Shown here piece by piece: positions 16,021 to 24,543 of a stretch of 34,935 nucleotides of DNA. Source of the stretch: an uncultured Butyrivibrio sp. (GTDB lineage Bacteria > Bacillota > Clostridia > Lachnospirales > Lachnospiraceae); NCBI GenBank assembly GCA_947168335.1, contig CAMVLM010000027.1, forward strand, positions 1 through 34,935. The letters run 5' to 3'. How positions within the stretch are numbered: the first letter of the stretch is position 1; every line of letters starts with the position of its first letter. The notes below the pieces were generated by a model. The model worked only from the letters and a program-made list of their open reading frames with translations. It searched no databases and had not been told where the DNA came from. The translations under genes were made by a program, and so were the position numbers.

Positions 16021-17307
16021 ATGAAATCTAGCAGTTTTAAAACCAGATGCTCCTACGTAATCATGGGTCTTGGTCAGTTCCTTTATGGACAAAGGATCAA
16101 GGGCCTTATGTATATGGGAATCTTAGCTCTGTACCTGTGGTATCTGATTACCGCAGGTATCGGGGATATGAGGGGCTTTTTCACGCTGGGTGAGGTAGAG
16201 GCCGATCCGTGGCTTGGAACTGCCGGGGATGACTCGGTAATAATGATGCTCAGGGGAATCCTTTCTTTCCTTATACTTGCAGCGGTGATAATTTTTTATC
16301 TGGCTAATGTTAAAGATATAAAAGTCACGGAGCGCCTGGTAGGAGACGGGAAGCCATTACCTTCTTTTTACAGGTCGCTGCTTTCCTTCGTGGATAAAAA
16401 GTTTTATGTTGTTGCGCTGTTTTTCCCGGTGATAGGAGTTCTTATTTTCAATGTTCTTCCTATTATCTTTATGATCCTTATAGCGTTTACGAACTATGGA
16501 GGCAATATTGTTCCGCCAAAGCTTATCGATTGGACCGGGGTTGATAATTTTATCCAGATTTTTTCTTTGTCAGGCATTAAGGGTACATTCTTTAAAATTC
16601 TGGGATGGAATATTGTCTGGGCAGTGAGCGCAACGCTCATAAACTACTTTGGAGGGCTGTTTCTGGCTCTGCTGCTGAACAAAAGGTGTGTAAAGGGTAA
16701 GGCCTTGTGGAGAGCATTTCCTATTATCGCATATGCTGTTCCGGGTTTTATAACGCTTTTAGGCTTTAAATTCATGTTTTCCTACGGCGGCCCCATAAAC
16801 TATTACCTTAAGGCAATGGGTGAGAGCAGTATCGGTTTTCTTGACATTGATGCGGGCTGGAAGGCGAGGATCATCGGACTTTTGGTCAATGCATGGATAT
16901 CAATTCCGACATCTATGCTTCTGGCAACGGGAATTCTTTCGAATATGAATAATGAGCTGTACGAGGCTGCGGCACTTGACGGTGCAGGCAGGTGGAAACA
17001 GTTTACCAGACTTACGCTTCCCTTTGTGGTATTCTCTACTACGCCTACACTTATTACCAGTTTTGTAGGGAACTTCAACAATTTCGGCGTGTTCTACTTC
17101 TTAAGAGGCGGATTGTATCTGGATGACTATTTCCTTGCCAGTGACACGGATCTGCTTATCAACTGGCTGTACAACCTGTCTATAGATAATAACTATTATG
17201 GAATAGGAGCGGCTGTGAGTCTTATTATTTTCATAATTACTTCGGCTATATCGCTTACAGCGTATGTCAATTCATCAGCCTTTAAGAAGGAGGACACTTT
17301 CAGATGA
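16021..17307 (+). CDS. malF: Maltodextrin ABC transporter permease, MalF type
   Basis: This 428-residue protein has an N-terminal membrane region of about 120 residues ahead of the binding-protein-dependent permease domain, as in MalF. The EAA loop that docks the ATPase reads YEAAALDGAGRWKQFTRLTLP near residue 320. The segment PIIFMILIAFTNYGG and the later GNFNNFGVFYFLRGG are typical of MalF. It starts 12 bp after the solute-binding gene with AAGGAG upstream and overlaps the next gene by ATGA (17304-17307). No ATP-binding subunit is encoded nearby, so a shared MsmX/MalK-like ATPase is expected. Confidence 0.93.
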   Translation: MKSSSFKTRCSYVIMGLGQFLYGQRIKGLMYMGILALYLWYLITAGIGDMRGFFTLGEVEADPWLGTAGDDSVIMMLRGILSFLILAAVIIFYLANVKDIKVTERLVGDGKPLPSFYRSLLSFVDKKFYVVALFFPVIGVLIFNVLPIIFMILIAFTNYGGNIVPPKLIDWTGVDNFIQIFSLSGIKGTFFKILGWNIVWAVSATLINYFGGLFLALLLNKRCVKGKALWRAFPIIAYAVPGFITLLGFKFMFSYGGPINYYLKAMGESSIGFLDIDAGWKARIIGLLVNAWISIPTSMLLATGILSNMNNELYEAAALDGAGRWKQFTRLTLPFVVFSTTPTLITSFVGNFNNFGVFYFLRGGLYLDDYFLASDTDLLINWLYNLSIDNNYYGIGAAVSLIIFIITSAISLTAYVNSSAFKKEDTFR

Positions 17308-18131
17308 AAAAAGAGAAAACCTCTGAGGTAATCCTCACTTATTTGATCCTGATTTTAGTTTCGTTTGTGTTTTTCTTTCCGGTTTTATGGCTGATACTGG
17401 CATCCTTTTCATCCTCGGGATCCATATATGATTTTGAGGGCTTTTTCCCGAAGGGGTACAGTACGGCGACTTATGTTAAGCTGTTTACAGACACGCAGAT
17501 GTATGACTATCCGAGCTGGCTTAGAAATACACTGTTTGTCTCAGGTTTTTCCAGCGTTATCTCTACTGTTCTTGTAATACTGACTGCCTACACCATGAGC
17601 AGATTCAGGTTCAGAATGAGAAAACCGCTTATGAAAACCACTTTGATACTCAGTATGTTCCCCAGTTTTATGGGAATGACTGCGGTTTATCTTATAATGA
17701 TCAATTTCAACATGATCAATAACCTGTGGAGCCTGATTCTTATATACTCAGCAGGTGCTCCTATGGGATATCTGGTTCAAAAGGGATATTTTGACACAAT
17801 AAGTAACTCGATTTATGAAGCGGCAAGAATAGATGGGGCTACAAATCCTGAGATTTTCCGGAAGGTCACAATGCCACTGTCTAAGCCAATACTTGTATAT
17901 ACAGCACTGACTTCCTTTGCATGGCCATGGAGTGACTTTATTCTTCCAAACATGCTGCTTAAAAACAGAGATTTATGGACTGTGGCCGTGGGCCTTACAC
18001 ATTTGGGTGAGACCGAGTTTTCCAGGTTTGCGGCAGGAGCTATATTCATTGCGGTTCCCATAGTTATTCTCTATTTCTCGCTTTCCAGATTTCTTGTAGC
18101 GGGAGTTTCGGACGGAGCAGTTAAGCAGTAA
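17304..18131 (+). CDS. malG: Maltodextrin ABC transporter permease, MalG type
   Basis: A 275-residue inner-membrane permease with six predicted membrane segments and a complete EAA motif (YEAARIDGATNPEIFRKVTMPLSKP, split YEAARIDGATNPEIF / RKVTMPLSKP). PMGYLVQKGYFDTI just before it and SFAWPWSDFILP after it are typical of MalG. Partner of the preceding MalF-type subunit, with which it is translationally coupled by a 4-bp overlap. It is the last transport gene of the operon; no hairpin terminator follows, and a MATE gene begins 48 bp downstream on the same strand. Confidence 0.93.
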   Translation: MKKEKTSEVILTYLILILVSFVFFFPVLWLILASFSSSGSIYDFEGFFPKGYSTATYVKLFTDTQMYDYPSWLRNTLFVSGFSSVISTVLVILTAYTMSRFRFRMRKPLMKTTLILSMFPSFMGMTAVYLIMINFNMINNLWSLILIYSAGAPMGYLVQKGYFDTISNSIYEAARIDGATNPEIFRKVTMPLSKPILVYTALTSFAWPWSDFILPNMLLKNRDLWTVAVGLTHLGETEFSRFAAGAIFIAVPIVILYFSLSRFLVAGVSDGAVKQ

Positions 18132-18179
18132 TACGGAAATGCTATTATTTATTTGTGACCTTCCGAAGAGGGGAGACTT

Positions 18180-19505
18180 ATGAGAAACAGATCGTTTGAA
18201 AAAGAGGTAATGAAGATTGCAATTCCGGTTGCTCTGCAATCTATGCTCCAGTCGTCCTTTTCCATGGTTGATCAGATCATGGTGGGACAGCTTGGGGAAA
18301 AGAGTATCGCGGGAATTGAAATAGCAGGGAAGCCTTCCTTTATCTATTCCTTTGTGCTGGGCGCAATCGCAGCTATTGCGGGCATTATGGTGTCCCAGTA
18401 TATAGGAAAAGGGGAAAGAAGGCAGGAAGAGAAGAGTATTTGCATTAACTCGCTTATCACAGTGATAGTAGGATTGATCTTTTTTGCATTGGCGAGTGGC
18501 TCCTCTTCTGCGTTTATGCGTGTTTTTACCGGGGATGAGGGTGTTATCGTCGAGGGTGAGAGGTATTTGAGACTTATTGGCTGGACCTTTATTCCCATGG
18601 GTATAACCACTATTTTGGCAGTGCCCATAAGGTGCCGCGGTAAATCCTCATGGCCCTTGTATGTGGGCTTTTTATCAGCGGTTGTAAACACCGGGTTGAA
18701 TTATGTTCTTATATTTGGGCATTTTGGATTTACGGCTCTGGGGATAAAGGGTGCAGCCATTGCCAGTGTTGTTTCACAGATGCTGAGTGTAATAATAACG
18801 GGTGTAATGTTCTTTCGCCTGTACGGAAAAATCGGGTTTTCAGTCAGCCTCGGAAGGGATGGTTATATTCAGTATTTTAAGATGCTGATTCCGGTTGTGC
18901 TGAATGAGTTTTTATGGACGATCGGACAGAGCATCAATACCTTCGTCTATGGTCATATGGGAACCTCTGAGCTTGCTGCAATGTCGCTTACAGGGCCTGT
19001 GCAGGGGCTTATGATAGGTGCTCTCAGTGGTATAGCTCAGGCTGCGGGTATTCTGATCGGTAAAAGGCTGGGTGAAGGAGACTACGACAAGGCATATAAG
19101 GAATCAATCTGGATGTGTATTTATGGCTTTGTGGGTTCGATTTGCCTGTCGGTACTTCTGGTATTTCTCAGATTTCCATATGTGCGCAGTTATCAGGTTG
19201 AAACGGCAGTGCATAGCATAGGCGCGATGCTTCTTTTGGCATTTGCCATTCTTACTCCAATAAAGGTTCTTAATATGATCCTTGGCGGTGGTATCATCAG
19301 AAGTGGAGGAAGAACAAAGTACATTATGATGATAGATATGCTGGGAACATGGCTTATCGGAGTGCCGCTTGCGCTATACACAGGGCTTGTTTTAAAGCTT
19401 CCTATCGTGTGGGTATATTTTATTCTTTCGCAGGAAGAGCTTGTAAGACTGATAATATCTGTGTTTATGTTCAAGAGTAAGAAGTGGATGAATACAATAG
19501 AATAA
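18180..19505 (+). CDS. MATE-family exporter
   Basis: The protein has 441 residues, about 12 membrane segments and the two-half MATE layout. The first half opens AIPVALQSMLQSSFSMVDQIMVGQLGE and the second near residue 235 with MLIPVVLNEFLWTIGQSINTFVYGHMGT. It is only distantly like the MATE protein at 4502-5854. GAGGGGAG lies just before the ATG. It follows malG by 48 bp without an intervening terminator and could be cotranscribed with the glucan operon, although no functional link is known. A strong terminator follows at 19516-19544. Confidence 0.92.
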   Translation: MRNRSFEKEVMKIAIPVALQSMLQSSFSMVDQIMVGQLGEKSIAGIEIAGKPSFIYSFVLGAIAAIAGIMVSQYIGKGERRQEEKSICINSLITVIVGLIFFALASGSSSAFMRVFTGDEGVIVEGERYLRLIGWTFIPMGITTILAVPIRCRGKSSWPLYVGFLSAVVNTGLNYVLIFGHFGFTALGIKGAAIASVVSQMLSVIITGVMFFRLYGKIGFSVSLGRDGYIQYFKMLIPVVLNEFLWTIGQSINTFVYGHMGTSELAAMSLTGPVQGLMIGALSGIAQAAGILIGKRLGEGDYDKAYKESIWMCIYGFVGSICLSVLLVFLRFPYVRSYQVETAVHSIGAMLLLAFAILTPIKVLNMILGGGIIRSGGRTKYIMMIDMLGTWLIGVPLALYTGLVLKLPIVWVYFILSQEELVRLIISVFMFKSKKWMNTIE

Positions 19506-19515
19506 ACTACAACAA

Positions 19516-19544
19516 AGGCGCTGCCTGATGGCAGCGCCTGTTTT
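19516..19544 (+). terminator. Rho-independent terminator after the MATE gene
   Basis: A perfect 10-bp stem AGGCGCTGCC / GGCAGCGCCT with loop TGAT is followed by GTTTT. It sits 10 bp after the MATE stop and reaches the stop codon of the convergent ECF gene at 19543. Confidence 0.88.
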
Positions 19545-20136
19545 ATGATGCCTTACTTACTTCGCCGGGAAAAAGGTTTGCCTTGAAGAGTGCCGGACGA
19601 AGTGCATTGTAAAGGATAACTGCAAGCACTGAATTGATAACAGCGTTTATGATGGTTGCGTAGGTTGTTACTGCAACCAGTGCGCCGATAGCTGCCTGAG
19701 CCTTTTCAGCGTTTGGTGTAAGGACTGTGTACCAGAAATATTTGAGCGCAGGCTCGAATACGCAGTTGACACCAAGGCCTGCAATAGCTGCTATAACGGA
19801 CCATTTCATGATGTAGGTCTTCTGATGATCATCAGAAATCTTGGCGATCTTGTGAGCAACAAGTCCTACCACAAGTCCGATTACGAGCTTGCAGATAAAG
19901 GTTCTGGGAGCGGAAGCACCATAGCCGGAGATAATGTCTGCGATTGACAGACCTACAGCTCCGGCAAGTCCACCATAGATGCCTCCTAATAATAATGCGC
20001 CGAGTACTACAAATGCATTGCCCAGATGTACCTTGGTACCTGAAGCGTTAATAGCCGGGAAAACAGCATAGCCTACATAGCAAAGAGCTGCCATAAGACC
20101 TGCGTAAGTAATCTTTTTAACGTTTTCGTTTTTCAT
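19543..20136 (-). CDS. ECF transporter S component (vitamin or other micronutrient uptake)
   Basis: This 197-residue protein has six hydrophobic segments. The opening KKITYAGLMAALCYVGYAVF carries the alanine-rich first helix used by S components to contact the ECF module. VHLGNAFVVLGALLLGG and YGGLAGAVGLSIADIISGY are typical of the ECF riboflavin-transporter-like S component family (DUF3816/ECF_trnsprt). The substrate is uncertain; family members take riboflavin, pantothenate, niacin or other vitamins. No riboswitch-like leader is visible. Regulation seems to rely on the palindrome in its promoter (20215-20243). The start has AGGAGG within 10 bases. The shared EcfA/A'/T module is not in the window. 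Confidence 0.85.
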   Translation of the reverse strand: MKNENVKKITYAGLMAALCYVGYAVFPAINASGTKVHLGNAFVVLGALLLGGIYGGLAGAVGLSIADIISGYGASAPRTFICKLVIGLVVGLVAHKIAKISDDHQKTYIMKWSVIAAIAGLGVNCVFEPALKYFWYTVLTPNAEKAQAAIGALVAVTTYATIINAVINSVLAVILYNALRPALFKANLFPGEVSKAS

Positions 20137-20214
20137 GTCATCCTCCTTGGATCAGTCTGCATGAGTAATTAAATATGGTGCAGTACTTATCTTGTTTGTG
20201 TCTTTCGACTTTAC

Positions 20215-20243
20215 ATAATATAGCACCAGACTGGTACTATTAA
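20215..20243 (-). promoter_or_regulatory. Promoter of the ECF S-component gene with operator filling the spacer
   Basis: Read on the minus strand, -35 TTAATA (20238-20243) and -10 TATTAT (20215-20220) are 17 bp apart. A 21-bp palindrome at 20220-20240, centred on 20230 with one mismatched pair in ten and core ACCAG-A-CTGGT, fills that spacer. A protein bound there would block polymerase, so repression by a dimeric regulator is the natural reading. The regulator is not identifiable here. Confidence 0.62.
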
Positions 20244-20392
20244 AAATATCAAAAATGAAATATTTTATATAACCAAATACCATAAATGATTCATATTGTA
20301 AAGTTTATGAGGGTTAAGTAAAATAACTTGAGAGCAATTTTATGGGCTCTGAAGGCTTTATTTATTGAAGCAAAACTTTGTTGGAGAGTAAG

Positions 20393-21778
20393 ATGAATTC
20401 ATTAATTATAAAAATCAAGCGTGTAATAGTTGCGCCGGAGCGATTCATTCCTGCAAGTTTTTTTCTGACGATACTTCTGGGAACGATACTTCTGATGCTT
20501 CCTTTTTCCAGTGCCACCGGGAAAAGCGTAGGAATTCTGACCGCGCTGTTTACAGCGACGACATCGGTATGTGTTACGGGACTTGTGGTTGCTGATACTT
20601 ATTCCTGCTGGAGTACGTTCGGACAGCTTGTGATCATGGTCCTTATCCAGATAGGCGGTCTGGGAGTGGTTGCTGTGGGCTCCATGTTTCTTCTGGTTAG
20701 CAGAAAAAAATTCAGCCTTGCAGACAGAAAGCTTTTAAGTGATTCCCTTAATGTTGATAAGAACCGGGGGCTACTGGCTTTTCTTGTTCGTATATTTAAA
20801 GGAACATTTATAGTTGAGGGTGTAGGTGCATTATTGTTTGCGTTTATGTTTGTGCCGAAATATGGCTTTTTCAAAGGCGTATGGGCTTCTTTGTTTCAGG
20901 CTGTTTCTGCGTTTTGTAATGCAGGAATGGACATACTTGGCCCCAGTAGTATGATTGAGTTCAGAGATTCGGGTTTTATTATGGGGCTTACGATGCTTCT
21001 GATCATATTGGGAGGAATCGGATTCGTTGTCTGGTTTGACCTTATCGAAGGTGTTAAAAAGGGAATAAAATACAGGATGCATCCACTTACTGCCGTTCAA
21101 CATTTGCCGGAGCATACCAAGCTGGTGCTTATGGTTACATTCCTCCTGCTTACAGTTGGAACTGTGGGTATATTTGCAGCAGAATACAACAATCCGGGTA
21201 CTATAGGAAATATGAGCCTTGGTGATAAGCTGCTCAACAGTCTGTTTCAATCAGTTACGTTCAGAACAGCGGGCTTTGCTTCGATTCCACAGGAAGAAAT
21301 GACAGAAATATCATGTGTTATCGGATATATTCTGATGTTTATTGGTGGCTCTCCTGTGGGTACAGCCGGAGGTGTTAAGACAGTTACAGCATTTCTTGTA
21401 GTTATGAATGCATATTCTTATATAGTGGGAAATAATGAAACGGTTATTTTCCATAGAAGTGTAACGAGAGAAATGATGCGAAAAGCTGCAGCAGTTGTGA
21501 CGGTCAGTGCAGGCGTTGTATTTTTGATGATATTGCTTTTAATGGCAGGTGAGAATATAGACTTAACAGATGCCTGCTTTGAGATAATAAGTGCATTGGG
21601 AACAGTCGGACTTACAAGAGGAATTACTCCTAATCTTGGGACTTTCGGAAGGCTTGTGGTCATTGTATCCATGTACCTTGGAAGAATAGGACCTATTTCC
21701 ATGGCGATATTCTTCTCAAAGAATTCCGGACTTAAAAATATTATCAGCCATTCAGAAGGCACGTTTTACGTTGGTTAG
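20393..21778 (+). CDS. ktrB: KtrB/TrkH-type potassium channel subunit
   Basis: This 461-residue membrane protein has the four pore-loop repeats of the Trk/Ktr family. The selectivity-filter segments are TTSVCVTGLVV, SAFCNAGMDI, SVTFRTAGFA and ALGTVGLTRGI, each with its filter glycine. With the cytosolic RCK partner encoded 10 bp downstream it should form a Na+-dependent K+ uptake system for turgor and pH control. The frame is open from a TTG at 20378, but ATG 20393, directly behind GGAGAG, is preferred. The roughly 150-bp leader shows a short GAGC/GCTC hairpin but not a c-di-AMP riboswitch that I can recognise. Confidence 0.93.
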   Translation: MNSLIIKIKRVIVAPERFIPASFFLTILLGTILLMLPFSSATGKSVGILTALFTATTSVCVTGLVVADTYSCWSTFGQLVIMVLIQIGGLGVVAVGSMFLLVSRKKFSLADRKLLSDSLNVDKNRGLLAFLVRIFKGTFIVEGVGALLFAFMFVPKYGFFKGVWASLFQAVSAFCNAGMDILGPSSMIEFRDSGFIMGLTMLLIILGGIGFVVWFDLIEGVKKGIKYRMHPLTAVQHLPEHTKLVLMVTFLLLTVGTVGIFAAEYNNPGTIGNMSLGDKLLNSLFQSVTFRTAGFASIPQEEMTEISCVIGYILMFIGGSPVGTAGGVKTVTAFLVVMNAYSYIVGNNETVIFHRSVTREMMRKAAAVVTVSAGVVFLMILLLMAGENIDLTDACFEIISALGTVGLTRGITPNLGTFGRLVVIVSMYLGRIGPISMAIFFSKNSGLKNIISHSEGTFYVG

Positions 21779-21788
21779 GAGGTAGTTT

Positions 21789-22433
21789 ATGAAAAAATCG
21801 GTTGCAGTACTTGGACTTGGAAAATATGGCAGAAGCCTTGCTGAAAACCTTTATCTCATGGGAGCGGATGTACTTGCAGTAGATAAGGATGATAAGGTAG
21901 TCAGCGATTTTTCCGGTAAATGTACCTCAGTTGTGAAGGCAAATCTGGAAAACGAGGATGAAGTTTCAGCTCTTGGACTTAAAAATATGGATATTGTCGT
22001 GTCTTCTACAGGCAGAAATCTTGCAGCTGCGATAATGACTGTAGCTGTTGCCAAAGAGCAGGGCGTTCCGCTTATTGTTGCCAAGACTTCATCAGACAGA
22101 ATGGCATCGATTCTGCTTAAAATAGGCGTTGATAAGATCATTGATCCTGAAGGTGAAGGCGGAATGCGTTCAGCCCGAATCCTGCTTTCAGCATCATTTA
22201 AGGATTTTCTCGAGATTGATGACAACATGTACGTGGTTGAAATGGAAGCCAAGGAGGAATGGATAGGCAAGAACCTGATCGAGCTTGGACTTCGTAAAAA
22301 ATACAGGATGAACGTTATTGCCATCAAGGAAGAAGGAAAACAGTGGTGTTTCGGTAATCCGGAAGCTCCTATCAAAAAGAATGAAACACTTCTTATTGCA
22401 ATGGAAAAGAAGGATATGAGAAAGTGGAAGTAA
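21789..22433 (+). CDS. ktrA: KtrA/TrkA-type potassium regulatory subunit
   Basis: A 214-residue RCK protein. The N-terminal nucleotide-binding Rossmann fold has GLGKYG near residue 9 and an acidic end to strand 2 (LAVDKDDK). The TrkA_C domain (about 140-214) reads VEMEAKEEWIGKNLIELGLRKKY. It gates the KtrB pore in response to ATP/ADP and, in many Firmicutes, c-di-AMP bound by the C-terminal domain. AGGAGG precedes the start. Its stop is 33 bp upstream of the aminotransferase gene, which has its own AAGGAGG. Confidence 0.94.
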   Translation: MKKSVAVLGLGKYGRSLAENLYLMGADVLAVDKDDKVVSDFSGKCTSVVKANLENEDEVSALGLKNMDIVVSSTGRNLAAAIMTVAVAKEQGVPLIVAKTSSDRMASILLKIGVDKIIDPEGEGGMRSARILLSASFKDFLEIDDNMYVVEMEAKEEWIGKNLIELGLRKKYRMNVIAIKEEGKQWCFGNPEAPIKKNETLLIAMEKKDMRKWK

Positions 22434-22466
22434 TACATAAGTAAAGTATCCCAAGGAGGCCGTAAA

Positions 22467-23648
22467 ATGTATGATTTTAATACCTGTCCCGACAGACGAA
22501 ATGCCGGCTCATATAAGTATCAGGATATGATTATGCGTAACCCTGCTGTTCCGGAGGGGATTATTCCGTTGTCAGTGGCTGATATGGAGTTTAAAAACGC
22601 GCCCGAAATAGCAGAAGGTTTATCAGAATATCTTAAAAACACAGTACTTGGCTACACAGCTCCATCAGAAGGTTTTCTTGATGGAATAGCTGACTGGCTT
22701 TACCGCAGACACTCATACAAAATTGATAAGAAATGGGTATCTGTTTCAGACGGAGTTGTGCCTGCAATTGGTGATCTGATAAGATCTACTACTAAGGAGG
22801 GAGATGGGATTATCATCCTTTCGCCTGTTTATTATCCTTTTAAAAAGTCGATAGTCAGGAACAAAAGGGTTGTTGTGGAGATAGACCTGATAAATGATGG
22901 AAAAAACTACACAATAGATTTTGATGCCTTTGAAAAAGCAGCCGCAGATGAGAATAATAAGCTGATAATTTTCTGTAACCCGCACAATCCGGTTGGAAGA
23001 GTGTGGACCAGGGAAGAACTTAAGCGGGTCTATGATATATGCGTCTCTAACGGCATATTTATTATTGATGATGAGATCCATAATGATCTTATAATGCCGG
23101 GATATCAGCATACAGTTATGGCTTGTGTTGATAAGGATGCCGGAAAACATATGGCTGTTTGTATTGCGCCAAGTAAGAGCTTCAATCTTGCGGGATTGCA
23201 GACTTCAGCGGTAATAATTGAGGATCAGGAGATAAAAAGAGCTTTTGAGCGTTCAAGAGGCCTGGGATACAGAGGTGTTGTAAACATGCTCGGCATGGAA
23301 GCCTGCAGGATTGCATATACAAGGTGCGAAAAATGGCTTGATGAGTGTATTGAGGTCATTCATGGTAATGCCGAGTACCTTAAGAATTTTATGAATGAGA
23401 ATTTCCCGGAAGTAGTTGTTTATCCGCTTGAGGGAACGTATCTTATATGGTGTGATTTTAATGCCTGGGGTATGGATAATAAGGCTCTGGAAGAATTCAT
23501 GACAAAAGAAGCTTTATTATTTACTGATGAAGGATATCTTTTCGGAGAGAGCGGAAACGGTTTTGAAAGATTTAATCTGGCATGTCCGAGATATGTTATC
23601 GAGGATGCTCTTAACAGGCTTCGGGAAGCGAGGAGTAAGAAGCAATGA
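22467..23648 (+). CDS. patB: MalY/PatB-type aminotransferase (cystathionine beta-lyase-like)
   Basis: A 393-residue PLP-dependent fold-type I enzyme. MalY/PatB signatures: PLSVADMEFKNAPEI near residue 34, LGYTAPSEGF, FCNPHNPVGRVW, the PLP phosphate-side aspartate in IIDDEIHNDL, and the Schiff-base lysine K237 in APSKSFNLAG. PatB-type enzymes cleave cystathionine or cysteine to homocysteine/pyruvate, ammonia and H2S, linking sulfur amino-acid turnover to persulfide production. It lies downstream of ktrBA on the same strand and overlaps the next small gene by ATGA. Confidence 0.93.
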   Translation: MYDFNTCPDRRNAGSYKYQDMIMRNPAVPEGIIPLSVADMEFKNAPEIAEGLSEYLKNTVLGYTAPSEGFLDGIADWLYRRHSYKIDKKWVSVSDGVVPAIGDLIRSTTKEGDGIIILSPVYYPFKKSIVRNKRVVVEIDLINDGKNYTIDFDAFEKAAADENNKLIIFCNPHNPVGRVWTREELKRVYDICVSNGIFIIDDEIHNDLIMPGYQHTVMACVDKDAGKHMAVCIAPSKSFNLAGLQTSAVIIEDQEIKRAFERSRGLGYRGVVNMLGMEACRIAYTRCEKWLDECIEVIHGNAEYLKNFMNENFPEVVVYPLEGTYLIWCDFNAWGMDNKALEEFMTKEALLFTDEGYLFGESGNGFERFNLACPRYVIEDALNRLREARSKKQ

Positions 23649-23782
23649 AAAAAGTAGTGCTTTGCATACTGGGTGTTATTTTTTGGATTATTACAGCAAT
23701 CCCTGCACTATGGCTTTTGGGTGTTTGCCTGAAGGCAGCAATTGAAGGAATATATCCGATACGGAATATACGGATCAGTTAA
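23645..23782 (+). CDS. Small membrane protein translationally coupled to PatB
   Basis: A 45-residue ORF starting in an ATGA overlap with the patB stop (23645-23648). It has a basic start (MKK), one long hydrophobic segment at about residues 4-29 containing two tryptophans (VIFWIITAIPALWLLG), and a basic tail ending RNIRIS. The 4-bp overlap and coding-like composition argue that it is real. Its 3' end overlaps the convergent Crp/Fnr gene by 8 bp. I do not recognise the family. It may be the start of a longer gene that has lost its end. Confidence 0.5.
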   Translation: MKKVVLCILGVIFWIITAIPALWLLGVCLKAAIEGIYPIRNIRIS

Positions 23783-24434
23783 CCAGTAAAACAAAATGAT
23801 TCTTTCTGACCCTGATGATTCCGTCTTTGCGCATTTTTCCAAGTTCTTTTGAAAGAGCACTGCGCTCCACGCCAAGATAGTCCGCCAATTGCTGGCGGTC
23901 GAATGGAATGTCGAATTCATTGGAGTGTTTCTTTATAGAGGCGGCATTGAGATACGACATAACTCTGCTGCGTATGGTTTTTGGAGCCGTGTGGAAGCTT
24001 CTGCCTGAAAGTGACAGACTTCTGTGGGATAGAATTACCAGCAGGTTGGACATGAGTTTTACAGCCCAGGAGTCAGAAATTTTTTGGAAAATCTTTACAC
24101 TGCCGATCCTTAAAAAGAGGATTTGGCAGTTTTCTTTTGCCACGGCATCAACAAGCAATGGCTCATTGTCTAAAAGCGCATATGTCTCCGCGAAAAGATG
24201 CCCCTTGCCGATATTGTTCAGGACGGTGTGGTTTCCCCAGGCATCATTGTTTTCTATGGTAACACTGCCATCAAGCACCAGTGCCATGGAATCGGTGTAA
24301 TCTCCTGAATAATAGATATATTCTCCTTTTTCGAAGGCCTTTTCTCCGGCCTTTAAGGCTTTAAGTGCGGTATTTAATTCATTTTCTGTCATTCCCTTAA
24401 ACAGGGGAGTTGAGAGGAGTAATTCTTTTTTCAA
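23775..24434 (-). CDS. Crp/Fnr-family transcriptional regulator
   Basis: A 219-residue protein starting at TTG 24434. The frame runs further upstream, but GGAG lies 8 bases before this TTG and the fold begins here (KKELLLSTPLFKGMTENEL). The cyclic-nucleotide-type beta roll occupies about 20-120 (FEKGEYIYYSGDYTDSMALVLDGSVTI), followed by a dimer helix and the Crp winged helix (FDRQQLADYLGVERSALSKELGKM, split FDRQQLADYLGVERS / ALSKELGKM). There is no N-terminal cysteine cluster, so it is not an FNR-type Fe-S sensor. It is divergent from an Fe-S protein and LDH operon with a perfect palindrome between, which suggests redox or nitrosative-stress control of that operon and of itself. Confidence 0.9.
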   Translation of the reverse strand: MKKELLLSTPLFKGMTENELNTALKALKAGEKAFEKGEYIYYSGDYTDSMALVLDGSVTIENNDAWGNHTVLNNIGKGHLFAETYALLDNEPLLVDAVAKENCQILFLRIGSVKIFQKISDSWAVKLMSNLLVILSHRSLSLSGRSFHTAPKTIRSRVMSYLNAASIKKHSNEFDIPFDRQQLADYLGVERSALSKELGKMRKDGIIRVRKNHFVLLVN

Positions 24435-24460
24435 AACATATTCTCCATTTTTATTAAAAA

Positions 24461-24476
24461 TGTGGTTATAACCACA
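24461..24476. promoter_or_regulatory. Perfect 16-bp palindrome, likely Crp/Fnr-type operator
   Basis: TGTGGTTATAACCACA is perfectly symmetric and has the two-fold spacing of Crp/Fnr sites. It lies 26 bp from the regulator's start codon. On the other side it is about 40 bp upstream of a plausible transcription start for the Fe-S/LDH operon (AT-rich -10 candidates at 24492-24500), the position used by class II activators. The binding protein is inferred from the adjacent gene. Confidence 0.65.
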
Positions 24477-24543
24477 TACACTATATTCACATAATATTAC
24501 AATACAGACATAACAAGCAAGGAAAAAGAAAGGCGGAGTTGAC

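Noticed and set aside
20241..20392. Leader of ktrB examined as a c-di-AMP (ydaO-type) riboswitch
   Set aside because: Only about 150 bases are available and I see just a short GAGC/GCTC hairpin, not the conserved core of that riboswitch.
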